From: Lingula anatina
Taxonomy: Eukaryota; Brachiopoda; Lingulata; Lingulida; Lingulidae
Assembly (NCBI RefSeq): GCF_001039355.2
Contig: NW_019773625.1
Span: forward strand, 648,917-712,916
Length of the DNA stretch: 64,000 nt
Reading direction: 5' to 3'
Part shown: positions 23,586-33,495 of the stretch, one piece after another
Layout: each line of letters opens with the position of its first letter
Position numbering within the stretch: the stretch's first letter is position 1
Translations under genes and position numbers: made by a program
Notes under the pieces: generated by a model
Database searches by the model: none
The model's input: the letters and a program-made list of their open reading frames with translations, nothing else
Told to the model about the DNA's origin: nothing

Positions 23586-24620
23586 ATTATTAAATGATGA
23601 TAGGAATTTTGGATTAAGAGATAAGTTAAATACTGAGTAGTGATATTGTCAGTCAATTTATGTAGAATCTGACAATATGATTGAAAATACTGATTGAATT
23701 CTTGGCCTTGCACTGGGCAGTTTCACATTTGTGCCAAGTGCTTTTTTTGAACTCCATTGTACAGTGGTAAAAGTTCTTCAATTGCCATGAAAGTTTTTAA
23801 TCAGACTGTGTATGGTGCTGCTATCTGCTGGTGCTATTGGCAACGAATGAGTTTGCCTTTGTTTCTGAGTGAATCTACCGTCTAAAATCACTATTTCTGA
23901 AAATATGTGCGTTTTTGCTGAGGGTAGGCTAGGCAATACACGGCAAACTTCTTAGTACGTGTGTACAACAGAATTTTTTGGTCAGGAGTTGCTTGAGGCA
24001 TAGCACAGCGTTGCTGTCTATCGGCATCAGGCCGTTAGTTTGTCAATTATCACGAATTACCCACGAATCGCGAACCCATTCATTTTCCTATGGCAATCTA
24101 GCAACTCATTAAAAGTGCACGCATGCGCAGTGGGCTAAGCGTGACGTCATGCAGTGCATTTCTTGGGATGATATTATTTCATGTCCTTTTCTACTGGGGT
24201 GTACCTGTTGTGTTTTGCGTCGAAATTCTTATTTTCTGTCCCTCTCTCTCTTTTTCAAAACCTTATTCCTAAGAGAAAAATCACTTTACATAAAACGCGG
24301 GATCTCCGTTCTTAGATTTATTTTTCGGTTTACACTCGCTGAAATTTTAAAAAAACTCAAACTCGATGGAAATTTGCTCTTGGAAAGTATGGGCTGAGAT
24401 TTAAGACAAACCAAGACAGTTTAGAAATTGAAAATTGCAATATATGTATATAATGTTCTGTAATAACCCTTTGCTATTTTGGTGCTTTGACACTTAAAAG
24501 ACAAGACAAAAAAAGTTGTAAATGTAATGAGCACGGAATTTCGAACACATATTAGACATTAAAAACATCATTAAACATTTTGCTACAATTAATAATTAGG
24601 GGGAAGGGGGGTAAGGTCAA
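23586..24620. other. AT-rich spacer, no gene recognised
   Basis: No convincing exon, RNA or element. One short plus-strand ORF (24149-24397) has no recognisable motif. Confidence 0.45.
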
Positions 24621-24631
24621 ATGTCAAAGGT

Positions 24632-24705
24632 AGGTCTCGAACCCGTAGGTTCATGAATTCTTATCATAGTCTTGCACGCTAACCACTACACAGACGAGCT
24701 GAAGT
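24632..24705 (-). repeat. tRNA-derived SINE head (copy 1)
   Basis: On the minus strand an A-box-like TGGTTAGCGTGC (24685-24674) is followed about 30 bp later by a good B box, GGGTTCGAGACC (24643-24632). This is the internal Pol III promoter layout of tRNA-derived SINEs. It does not fold as a clean tRNA by eye, so it is not called a tRNA gene. A second copy lies at 31100-31172. Confidence 0.55.
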
Positions 24706-25012
24706 TGCAAACTACTTATTTTTTGTCTCATATATGGCTCACCAGAAGGATTTCATATACATTTATAGTTTTATCATTTAACAGTATTATTGGCTAAGGA
24801 TAGGACTTTCAAATGGCCGGACTTTTATTACTATCATAGGTGTAACAGGAATAAAAGTCCGACAGTAATACAAGTCCTACCTACTATAATTATGACCCAG
24901 GAACCTACGTCCCTGTAGGACTACTATTCCCAAGTAATGTTAGTCCTACAGACAACCATTACCAGGAACCGAAGGACCTCGGTTCCTGGGGGACTTGGAT
25001 TACTGTTACACC

Positions 25013-25150
25013 GGCGACAATTTGTGCCATCAATGCCTACACAATTTGTCGCTACCGAAAGACGACAATTTGTGCCGGTGGCAAATTGTGCCGGCAACAA
25101 TTTGTGCCGACAGCCCCTGCACAAATTGTCGCCGGCGACAATTTGTACAT
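25013..25150. repeat. Cluster of GACAATTTGTGCCG palindromic repeats (copy 1)
   Basis: Seven or so near-identical units, some as CGACAATTTGTGCC and some inverted as CACAAATTGTCG, within about 140 bp. A second cluster is at 32605-32745, in the matching place of the duplicated unit. Confidence 0.7.
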
Positions 25151-25212
25151 TGTCACCTACAAGTATTTCTCAGAACACATTCATAAAGCATAAGATACAG
25201 AAATGTTCTTAC

Positions 25213-25593
25213 CAATACGTTGTCCACGCCACGGCTTACTGACGATCCACATATCTCCATGGGCCTCCTCCTCGTTTATGTTAAACCCCATTATCACACC
25301 TTGAAACACACAATCGCCAACTCTGCATTTTATATAATTTGATTTGTTCATTTTTATATTCCTATAGTATAACAGTCTTACGCGTAGTTGTAGCAACATA
25401 AAGGTGGGAAAAAATGTAAATTTAGTTTATCTACAACTTTCCCTTGCATCTCAGCAATAAACGATCCTTCCGGGCTGGATTCGAAGATAGCGCTTACAAC
25501 CTCTTGGCTGTAATTTCACGACACCATCTCCGTCAAAAGAGTTACTTCGACCACGTCTTCAAGCCGCATATGTCTTATGGTAGCTGTTGCCAT
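25213..25593 (-). pseudogene. GNAT half-gene G (exons 1-2, no exon 3)
   Basis: Exon 1 (25593-25431) starts MATATIRHM, has a Trp-to-stop change (TGG to TGA) in the middle, and has lost its donor (ATAAAC where the sister copy I has GTAAAC). Exon 2 (25299-25213) is open (GFNINEEEAHGDMWIVSK, loop RGQRIG). Where exon 3 should lie, the palindrome cluster and SINE begin. Confidence 0.75.
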
Positions 25594-25610
25594 GGTGAGG
25601 TTTTTCTTAC

Positions 25611-26360
25611 CAGTTATGTTCTAATTCGTTAACAAACATAAAATATTTATTGTATAAACACAGACACAGTGTTAGGGGTGGAAGCGCTCGTTTCGTTCCA
25701 TGTGCTTTATTTCCAGTTGAAAGTATTGCCATAAATACAGGCACTGGTGAACATTGAAAACCGTAATTATATTCTTGCTATTATTATTTTTATTTTTTAA
25801 CAAACTTTGAACGAAATGATTAAAACAAATATATGTAAAACGAAAATCTTTTTAAAAGGGTAATAAAATAATAATGATAATGATCAGTTCTTGAGTTTGT
25901 TTTTTTTAAGAAAACTCCATCTTGATTTGTCTTCTGCCGTACCAGGATCCGAGCTGAAAAATTAAAACGTTCTGATATGAAATTAATAAAACACTGAAAA
26001 GCTTGAACTAAGACTAAAACTAATTTCTCTATTCTTTCTAATCTTAACTTATCATATCTCGTATTTATTTATGAAATATATTTTTTTAAACAAACAAACT
26101 TAACATCTTTTTTTAATTGATAAAGTAAAAATCCTTCAAATTGGGTGGGTGGGAGGGAATTATAAATATTCTCTGCTTGCATCACGGAATGCGAAAGAGC
26201 CTTCGAATGACCTAACTCTCAAATCTACTTTTCATCATCACCTTCTATTTGATAATACTACTCAAGTGACCAGTCACATGATATTAACACTACTCAGACC
26301 ATACTGGACCGTTCACACAAAAACTTACCACGTGTCTGCGTACCCACAACAAATATATTA
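25611..26360. other. About 750-bp insertion between half-gene G and GNAT H
   Basis: The sister interval between I and J (33190-33215) joins the same flanks directly (TTTTTCTTACCAGT, then GTATGTTAAGGTACGTACTG). Here they are split by about 750 bp of AT-rich DNA with no ORF and no inverted ends that I could find. Confidence 0.6.
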
Positions 26361-26630
26361 GTATGTTAAGGTACGTACTGTAGCGCAACTATATGTAAGC
26401 AGATATAGGTCGTCATGATTTAAATTATTGCAAATGTAATGGTACATGAGTGAAGCAATTATCATACATAATGTGATCGTCACTGACGCAATTCAAGGGT
26501 TAACTTTTGCAGATAGGTGCCTTTGGAATGCATTGGAATGCATGAAATGATAGTGATTTTATTCAGTACTAAGACAACTACCGACTGCCTACAGTCCCGC
26601 TATGTACCACTGCATAAAGACACTGGTGAG
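26361..26630 (+). promoter_or_regulatory. Conserved 5' flank of GNAT H
   Basis: Matches the flanks of F and J, including the GGAATGC doublet (TTTGGAATGCATTGGAATGC). It is interrupted at its 3' end by the insertion at 26631-26757. Confidence 0.4.
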
Positions 26631-26757
26631 AAATATAATATAATATAATATAATATAATATAATATAATAATCTTTATTGAGCACTAAAATGCATACACA
26701 TTACATTTTACAGGCTCTCTACACTAGTCATAACAGCTTAACAACAATTATACAAAT
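26631..26757. repeat. (ATAAT)n plus about 90-bp insertion before the H start codon
   Basis: About eight ATAAT units, then CTTTATTGAGCACTAAAATG and further sequence absent from F and J. A 5-bp microsatellite next to a TTTATT (AATAAA on the other strand) resembles the 3' end of a minus-strand non-LTR retroelement. That origin is inference. Confidence 0.55.
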
Positions 26758-28480
26758 ATGTCGACAGCCACGATAAGACATATGCGGCCTGCAGACTTGG
26801 TTGAAGTTGTTAGTTTGACAGAGAAGGAGTCCTGGAATCTCAGCCAAGAGGTTGTTAGGACCCTCTTTGAATACTGCCCAGAAGGATCGTTTATTGCTGA
26901 ATTGCAGGGGAAAGTTGTAGGTAAACTAAAATTTTAATTTTTTTTCTCTAACGACAACCAATCCACTACCCAGCAAACGCGTCACGTTCAGATCACGTGG
27001 CTAGCACGTTCATACCACATGGATTAACAACGTGGTATCAACGTGACGTGTTTGATGGGTACTTTCTGAAAGGTTTGGTGTAATTACTGTTTTGCCGTGC
27101 ATATCCTGTTTATTTAACAATGCGTGAAAAGTGAAAAATGTACAAAGCATATTAAGTTTAATGTGGTCTGGTTTGCAGGTGCTGTAATGGGATTTAACCT
27201 GAATGAAGAGGAATCATTTGGGGGGATGTGGATCGTCAGTAAGCAGCATCGTGGACAGCGTATTGGTAAGATAGTAAACTCTGACTTGAGTACCCTTTTC
27301 TAACGGAGAACACGTTTGAGAAGTTTCAGAAGACTCTGGGAATTCAACTTTCTACTACATGTATCGCCATCATTTGTTGTACATATTGCTCACGTAAATT
27401 GGTTTATTTTATTACCCAGTGCCCGGTTCTACCAAGGCTTCGTAAATTTGTTCCGCTACGGTTGTAGAAAACTGCAACGCTTGTCGTCCGTGCGCCAGGG
27501 TCTACTCTCCCTATTTACTCCTATTGAACGAAGACAACATTTACTACGCTCCACTAACGATTCGTTATATATATTGCTCCAAACACTTTGTTACTCCATT
27601 TGTATGCAAACTGACAATGTTTGAGCAAATCTTGATAATAAACATTAAAGACCATTTTATGCGCACAGTATGTATAGTCTACGGTTAAAGTCTTGAGGTT
27701 GCTCAGTATCAGTACTGTGTGAACCCCCCACTGTTTATTGTCAAGACTTGCTCACACTTTGTCACTCCATTTCGCAAAATACATGTATAATGATGAATTT
27801 ACTGTGGCGCTAATGATACAGACGTCGTCAATTTTGATTTAATAGGCACAATGTTGTTGCAGAGGCTAAAAGAGCACATTGGAGATAGGAATATCGGCAT
27901 ATTCTCCGACGCAGAGAGCGTGGAAGCCAACAAAAGATATGGTTTTTCGGCGGAGTCATGGAAAATATGCCATGTATCCGGCATCATCGCAACTGAAAAG
28001 ATCAAATTAGCAGAAGATTGCATGGTGCATGTATATGCGTTTCCCTCTCGTCACGTGCAATTTGATGACCTGTTTCAATATGACACCAAAATACACTCAG
28101 TGGAACGGGAAAGATTCCTAAGAGTTTGGACTCAGGGAAAATCGACCATAACCTTGGTTGCTATTGGCAGGACAGGAGAAATCGTCGGTTACGGCGTCAT
28201 TAAGCGCTATTCCAATTACGCCGTAGTTGGACCAATTTACGGTGAAACTCCTTCCATTATGAAAACCTTACTTGTCAGTTTAATCCGCAAGACTACTTTT
28301 GGTGAAAATATCAACATGTCGGTACCAGTTGAGAGTGAGATTTTGCAAGAATTACTGGTTGAGAATAAAAGCACGCTCAAAGTTCTTTCGGAAGAGACCC
28401 GGATGTTTTTCCATCATGAAGTTAAGGTTCCATTGGAAAAGATTTTGGCGATTACGTCATCAGAAGCCAGCCATTGTTGA
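26758..28480 (+). CDS. GNAT N-acetyltransferase, array copy H (3 exons, 294 aa)
   Basis: Exons 26758-26920, 27179-27265 and 27846-28480 (163+87+635 nt), GT-AG throughout. It starts MSTATIRHMRPADLVEV. Exon 2 reads GFNLNEEESFGGMWIVSK with loop RGQRIG. Exon 3 starts GTMLLQRLKEHIGDRN, has the FQYDTKIHSVERERF block of the second domain, and ends EASHC. There is no internal damage, but the ATG now follows a 127-bp insertion that separates it from the conserved 5' flank. It is the first half of a GNAT-glycosyltransferase module. Confidence 0.83.
26967..27061. mobile_element. Foldback MITE in intron 1 of H
   Basis: Ends TACCCAGCAAACGCGTCACG and CGTGACGTGTTTGATGGGTA. Same insertion site as in F and J. 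Confidence 0.75.
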
Positions 28481-29871
28481 CAGTCAGTGATACAGCATTC
28501 CAAATTTCCTGTGCCCTAGAGAACTGATGAATAAAATTATAAAGAAGAGGAGTAATACATTGTGCTAGTTTGGTGTAAGTGTGTAAATTAGTAAATAATT
28601 TTGTTGTCAAATACAATTTAGTTCCAATTTTTGCTGTTTTTGGCTGAGATCGAACTTCGACTTTCGTTTTGAACAAGTGGATTTTATTTGATAAAAGAAA
28701 AAAAAACATGGCAATACCACCCCCCCCCCCCTTGATTGCTTAAAGCTAGGGGCAATTGACGATTTAAAATAGCTTTCATTTTATGGATGTTGAAAACGCA
28801 TTATAATTAAAATGTCAGTACATGTACACAATGAAAATGCTAAAAATGCTGGATTTTTAAGGGTTTTTATTTCTGTATAAATGAATAACGCTAATCTCTG
28901 CCACGTTGTCTCCGAAGCCTATTACATGTGTATCAGTCAATCTGCATAATAATTACTTTCGTTTGATAACCGAATGGGACAATTTATTTCAATACAGAAA
29001 TGTTTCAATCGGTGAAATTTTGATAGCGAAGTTGATGCAATTAATTTTAATTTATTCTTCTTCAACCCCTACCCCCTTCCCCCATAACAGCCTAGACGTC
29101 ACGAGACTGTACACATTTCTTTTGTGGAAAGACTCATATGGTCATTAATAACCTCTGGCGGATCTGTCATAGGGCGTCTCCCTGTCCCCCCCCCAACCCC
29201 CGGCTCTCGTAAATCATCATTGTGTGGGGAGACAATGCGAGCAAAGCGAGGTTTATGACTGGTTTTTAACCTTGATTACGCATAGAACTACCGTGGTATT
29301 TGATGGTGGGAGTTTTTCAACACTTTACCCAGAAGATGCATCGGGTATAATTTTCTGAATCAAGATGTCAAGATCGTTGTTTCACTTATTAAAAGCATTA
29401 CAATTTTACGAAAAAATGGATGCACCTAAAGATTTATTGTGACAAATACTAATTTTCCTCTGAAACAGTATTTTAATTAAAATTAGGTTCTCCGGACTAA
29501 GTAATACAGTATTAACTACCTATATTTTTAATCCATCATGAGCTTCATGCCTGATCCCAAAACTTACAAAATGATAAATCACACACACACACACACACAC
29601 ACATTACTGATAACAAACACCTTTCTAACTACATGTTACTACTTAATACTACGTGTACGTGGTTCAAGGTATCTGCAATAACGTATCGGGGCATTCATAG
29701 ATTACTATCATAATTGTATATTATTTGGGTTTAAACGCATAAAGATAGCAGAGACAGGATGGAGGCGTGAATCTTAATGGGAAATATCAAAGACAGCGAG
29801 AGCGTGAACGTTTGAGATGATCCCTTACGGCAGTCATTGGTAGCCGCCGTTCAAAGTGAAAGAAGAACGCC
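28481..29871. other. Spacer between GNAT H and the glycosyltransferase copy 1
   Basis: Collinear with 35302-36681. It holds C-homopolymers (about 28721 and 29188) and a CA run (29580-29603). No gene. The 3' flank of H includes TTTTATTTGATAAAAG, which is reused at the end of the truncated glycosyltransferase. Confidence 0.6.
29580..29603. repeat. (CA)n microsatellite
   Basis: About twelve CA units; the paralogous run at 36386-36413 is slightly longer. Confidence 0.95.
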
Positions 29872-30654
29872 ATGACTGGTGCTAACTTCTGTTGCTTTCT
29901 CGCCGGCCGATTGAAGAGAATATCACGCGTATTCTCCAGAGGAATACTAGTATGTGCATTTCTTTCTGTTGTCACAATTTTTTTAGCAGGATTAAACATT
30001 CTCAGTCAAAAAAGCAGTAAATTCACAGGAAATAATATCAATCGCCTTAGAAATGAAGAACGCTATATTTACAAACCAGTCAGCGACGTACTTGCCTTAA
30101 AAGGACGCGTTGCTATAACACCAATGACGGAAAGAGACAACAAAAACTCATTTGCCATGAAATTCACGAATATCAGCGACACCTTAACTGATCCCATAGC
30201 GTTGGCTGTAACAACATCGAGGCAACAATTCATGTTAATTGATAAAATAGTGGAAGATTTACGACAAATGTTACCGCTTCGAACTGAATCCATTCAAAAG
30301 AAGAAAGTTACATTTAACCCAAAGACGAAGGTATACGAGATGGATGGAAAACCATTTATTTGGATATTTTGGGAGGGTCAGTCCAGACCTGCTTACGTGG
30401 ACCTTTGTATTCTGTCCACAGTTTGTCATAATTATAACACTGTTAATGTGAGGGTATTGAACGTCAGTGAATTTACGAAACCTGTCCCCGTCGTGCACCC
30501 TGGTTTTCAAGGTTTGAGTATACCACACAAAGCTGACTATTTCCGCGTTGCAATGCTTAATGAATACGGTGGTGTATTTGACTCGGATACCATCAGCATT
30601 AAAAGCAGGGGAAGATTGTTTAGACACGCTTCGACACCTTTGTTTGACAAGTAG
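29872..30654 (+). pseudogene. Truncated type II membrane glycosyltransferase (copy 1)
   Basis: 260 codons, about 90% like the first 250 of the intact copy at 36682. It has a cytosolic head, one membrane helix (about residues 24-44), and a lumenal part with FIWIFWEGQSRPAYVDLC. The DXD site survives as FDSD, but one codon (Tyr) is lost just before it. After residue 247 the sequence switches to a short foreign tail and stops. The downstream DNA from about 30640 is a copy of the 3' flank of GNAT exon 3 (compare 28665 and 35470), so the truncation is a recombination junction. Roughly 160 C-terminal residues are missing. Confidence 0.8.
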
Positions 30655-30870
30655 ATTTTACTTAATAAAAGAAAAAAATCATGGCAAATATGACGAATTT
30701 CATTTGTAAATGTTTATGTCGTGTTTGTATCAAAGAAATACATTTCACTATGACATTAAGTGCATTTCAATGCTGACGATATGCCATTCGTTTTAAATGA
30801 AAGCATTCACAGCCAAGATTTTCCAGTCAAAAACCCATATTTAAAGAAATTTTCCTGTGGTAAGCCTATG

Positions 30871-31438
30871 TAGGGGAGACCGGGGCTAGTTGGACACCGG
30901 GGCAAGTTGCCCCCCCCCCCCCCATTCAATTTATGAAAAAGTAACTACCAGGTTAAAAAAAAAAAAGGCCACATACTCTTGTTAAATGACCGTAGCCAAC
31001 AATACTAAGGATGTGTCGGAATTAAAAAGTTTTACGTAAGCGGTGAGTCAAAATAAACGATTTTTGCACGTATTCAGAGATTTAAGCCATGTCAAAGGTA
31101 GGTCTCGAATCCATGGGTTCATGAATTCTTACCTTGTAGTCTTGCACGCTAACCACTACACAGACGAGCTGAAGTTGCAAAGTACTCATTATTTGTCTCA
31201 TATATGGCTCACCAGAAGGATTTCATATACATTTATAGTTTTATCATTTAACAGTATTATTGGCTAAGGATAGGACTTTCAAATGGCCGGACTTTTATTA
31301 CTGTCATAGGTGTAACAGGAATAAAAGTCCGACAGTAATACAAGTCCAACCTACTATAATTATGGGCCAGGAACCTATGTCCCTGCAGGACTACTATTCC
31401 CTGGGGGACTTGGATTACTGTTACACCGGTCTCCCCTA
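30871..31438. mobile_element. 568-bp MITE, ends TAGGGGAGACCGG
   Basis: TAGGGGAGACCGG at 30871-30883 and the exact inverse CCGGTCTCCCCTA at 31426-31438. The outer TA fits a mariner-type target site. Inside are a short direct repeat (CCGGGGCTAGTTGG, CCGGGGCAAGTTG), a SINE head and AAGTCC-type repeats. It is non-coding and probably a composite. Confidence 0.7.
31100..31172 (-). repeat. tRNA-derived SINE head (copy 2)
   Basis: Same A box (TGGTTAGCGTGC) as at 24.6 kb. The B box is slightly changed (GGATTCGAGACC). It lies inside the MITE at 30871-31438. Confidence 0.55.
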
Positions 31439-32600
31439 ATCGTGTATTGATGGGAAAAATCTCTATAACACAGGTTGTATGTGGTTGTATGTGGTGGTGC
31501 ATTGAAATTCTGTATGCGGAAATAATGCTTGAGGGTTCCTCGACCGAGTGGTGCCAGATGGTGTTACATGAAGTCTCCATATCTAATGTTATTCCATTTT
31601 CTTCTAGAGAAATCAATTGTTAAGACCATTCTGACAGTTGGGGCAAAATTAAGGCAAGGCCCAAAATATCACCACCAAAAAAGTTTTAATGTTGCTGCGC
31701 ACGTTGTCAGTTATTGTATCGATCACGTGTCACAGTCTTGGATTCTTTTTATTTTCTCGAGGATGAAAGGATGACAACAGAACTCTTCATTTTGGCAGAA
31801 AAAGTGCCGTAAAACGGATTTTTCCTAGCTGTTGTAATCGACAATTTTCCCGTACTTTCCAATGGTTAATGAATTCGATCCGACATTCAGAGTGAATCGA
31901 TTTATTAAGCATGTTTTTTTTAAAATAATCCCTTGAAAGGTTAACATGGGGGCAGCCATCTATGGGGATCACGCGGCTGATGGCAAGCACAGATATCAGA
32001 ATAATTGCCGATTTGGTGGTAAATTGGAATTAATTATTTTTCTAGGGGTTGTTAACAATGTATTTATTGTGGAATTTTGAATGTCATAGGAAGCGTTGTT
32101 ATCCCTTTAAGATAACAAACCCATTAAAATCTATACTCCGGAAAAGACTCTTAACAGGTATCACCAATATTTTTTAAAAACAATATCCAAATCTGTTGAA
32201 AAAATAGTGTTTCGTTTCTTATTTAAGGAGTGAAATTTAGCAGGTATCAAACTCGGAAACCACTCAAAACCCGGTGTACAGAAGGTAAATTTTGTTAGCG
32301 GTTTTGTTACGGATATACTTACGCACACTGTGCTTCGTTAAACATTCACAAATCTATAGTTAATTTCTGCACCGCTCATAGTCAGTAGCTCCCTCCGCCA
32401 CAGGTCTCACGACTGCACGGCACCTGTGCCTGGTCCTGAAAAAAAAACTGCCAGTAGTTTACACCCTAGACTGCTAGTTAACACCAAAATTAACCCTAGC
32501 AACACACAAGAAATGCCAGGAAAAAATGGAAAAAAGCACTAATTTTCTCTCACTGAACTACATGTATATGCATTATTGTTGAGAATTATTGTATGCATTA
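31439..32600. other. Spacer specific to the second module copy
   Basis: About 1.16 kb absent from the first copy of the module, where the flanking words meet directly at about 25010. It includes a diverged, inverted copy of the TTAA MITE (31780-32105). No gene. Confidence 0.5.
31780..32105. mobile_element. Diverged copy of the 16.5-kb TTAA MITE
   Basis: In inverse orientation it shares CAATTTTCCCGTACTT and the ends GAACTCTTC and GTTGTTATCCCTTTAA with 16548-16897. Non-coding. Confidence 0.55.
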
Positions 32601-32604
32601 TCGT

Positions 32605-32745
32605 AGCTGGCGACAATTTGTGCAGGGCGACAAATTGTGCCGACAATGCCTACACAGTTTGCCACCACCTAAGACGACAATTTGTGCCGGCGACAATTTG
32701 TACCGACATTCCCTGCACAAATTGTCGCCGGCGAAAATTTGTGCA
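32605..32745. repeat. Cluster of GACAATTTGTGCCG palindromic repeats (copy 2)
   Basis: Same unit as at 25013-25150, here about seven units in both orientations, ending about 60 bp before exon 2 of half-gene I. Confidence 0.7.
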
Positions 32746-32808
32746 TTATCACCTACAAGTATTTCTTAGAACACATTCATAAAGCATAAGATACAGAAAC
32801 GTTCTTAC

Positions 32809-33189
32809 CAATACGGTGTCCACGCCACAGCTTACTGACGATCCACATTCCTCCATGGGCCTCCTCCTCGTTTATGTTAAACACCATCATCACACCTGGA
32901 AACACACAACCGTCCACTCCGCATTTTAAATAATTTGATTTGTTCATTTTTATATTCCTGTAATATAACAATCTTATGCGTAGTTGTAACAACATAAAGG
33001 TAGAAAACAATGTAAATTAAGTTTACCTACAACTTTCCCTTGCATCTCAGCAATGAACCATCCTTCCGGGCTGGATTCAAAGAGAGCCCTTACAACCTCT
33101 TGGCTGTAATCCCACGACACCATCTCTGTCAAGAGAGTTACTTCAACCACGTCTTCAGGCCGCATATGTCTTATGGTGGCTGTTGCCAT
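32809..33189 (-). pseudogene. GNAT half-gene I (exons 1-2 open, no exon 3)
   Basis: Exon 1 at 33189-33027 starts MATATIRHMRPEDVVEV and keeps its Trp codon and GT donor, unlike sister G. Exon 2 at 32895-32809 reads VFNINEEEAHGGMWIVSK with loop RGHRIG. No exon 3 exists downstream on the minus strand; the palindrome cluster takes its place. Both exons are open, so a short transcript is possible, but a full enzyme is not. Confidence 0.72.
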
Positions 33190-33495
33190 GGTGGGGTTTT
33201 TCTTACCAGTAGTATGTTAAGGTACGTACTGTAGCGCAACTATAGGTAAGCAGTCGTTGACAGTTATAGGTCGTCATGATTTAAATTATTGCAAATGTAA
33301 TGGTACATGAGTGAAGCAATTATCATACATAATGTGATCGTCACTGACGCAATTCAGAGGTTAACTTTTGCAGAAAGGTGCCTTTGGAATGCTTTGGAAT
33401 GCATTAAATGATAGTGATTTTATTCAGTACTAAGACAACTACCGACTGCCTACAGTCCCGCTATGTACCACTGCATAAAGACGCTGGTGAGAAAT
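33190..33495. promoter_or_regulatory. Head-to-head intergenic region between I and J
   Basis: Only 306 bp separate the exon-1 start of I (minus) from the ancestral start position of J (plus). It includes the flank shared by F, H and J with the GGAATGC doublet. A shared bidirectional promoter is inferred from layout only. Confidence 0.4.

Noticed and set aside
24632-24705. tRNA gene on the minus strand
   Set aside because: A and B boxes are present but the arms do not pair as a proper cloverleaf and the copy at 31.1 kb varies inside the B box; better read as a SINE head.
25013-25150. CRISPR-like array of short palindromic repeats
   Set aside because: Spacing is irregular, units occur in both orientations, there are no equal-length spacers, and the context is eukaryotic.
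30271-30627. Minus-strand ORF of 118 codons
   Set aside because: Antisense shadow of the truncated glycosyltransferase copy.
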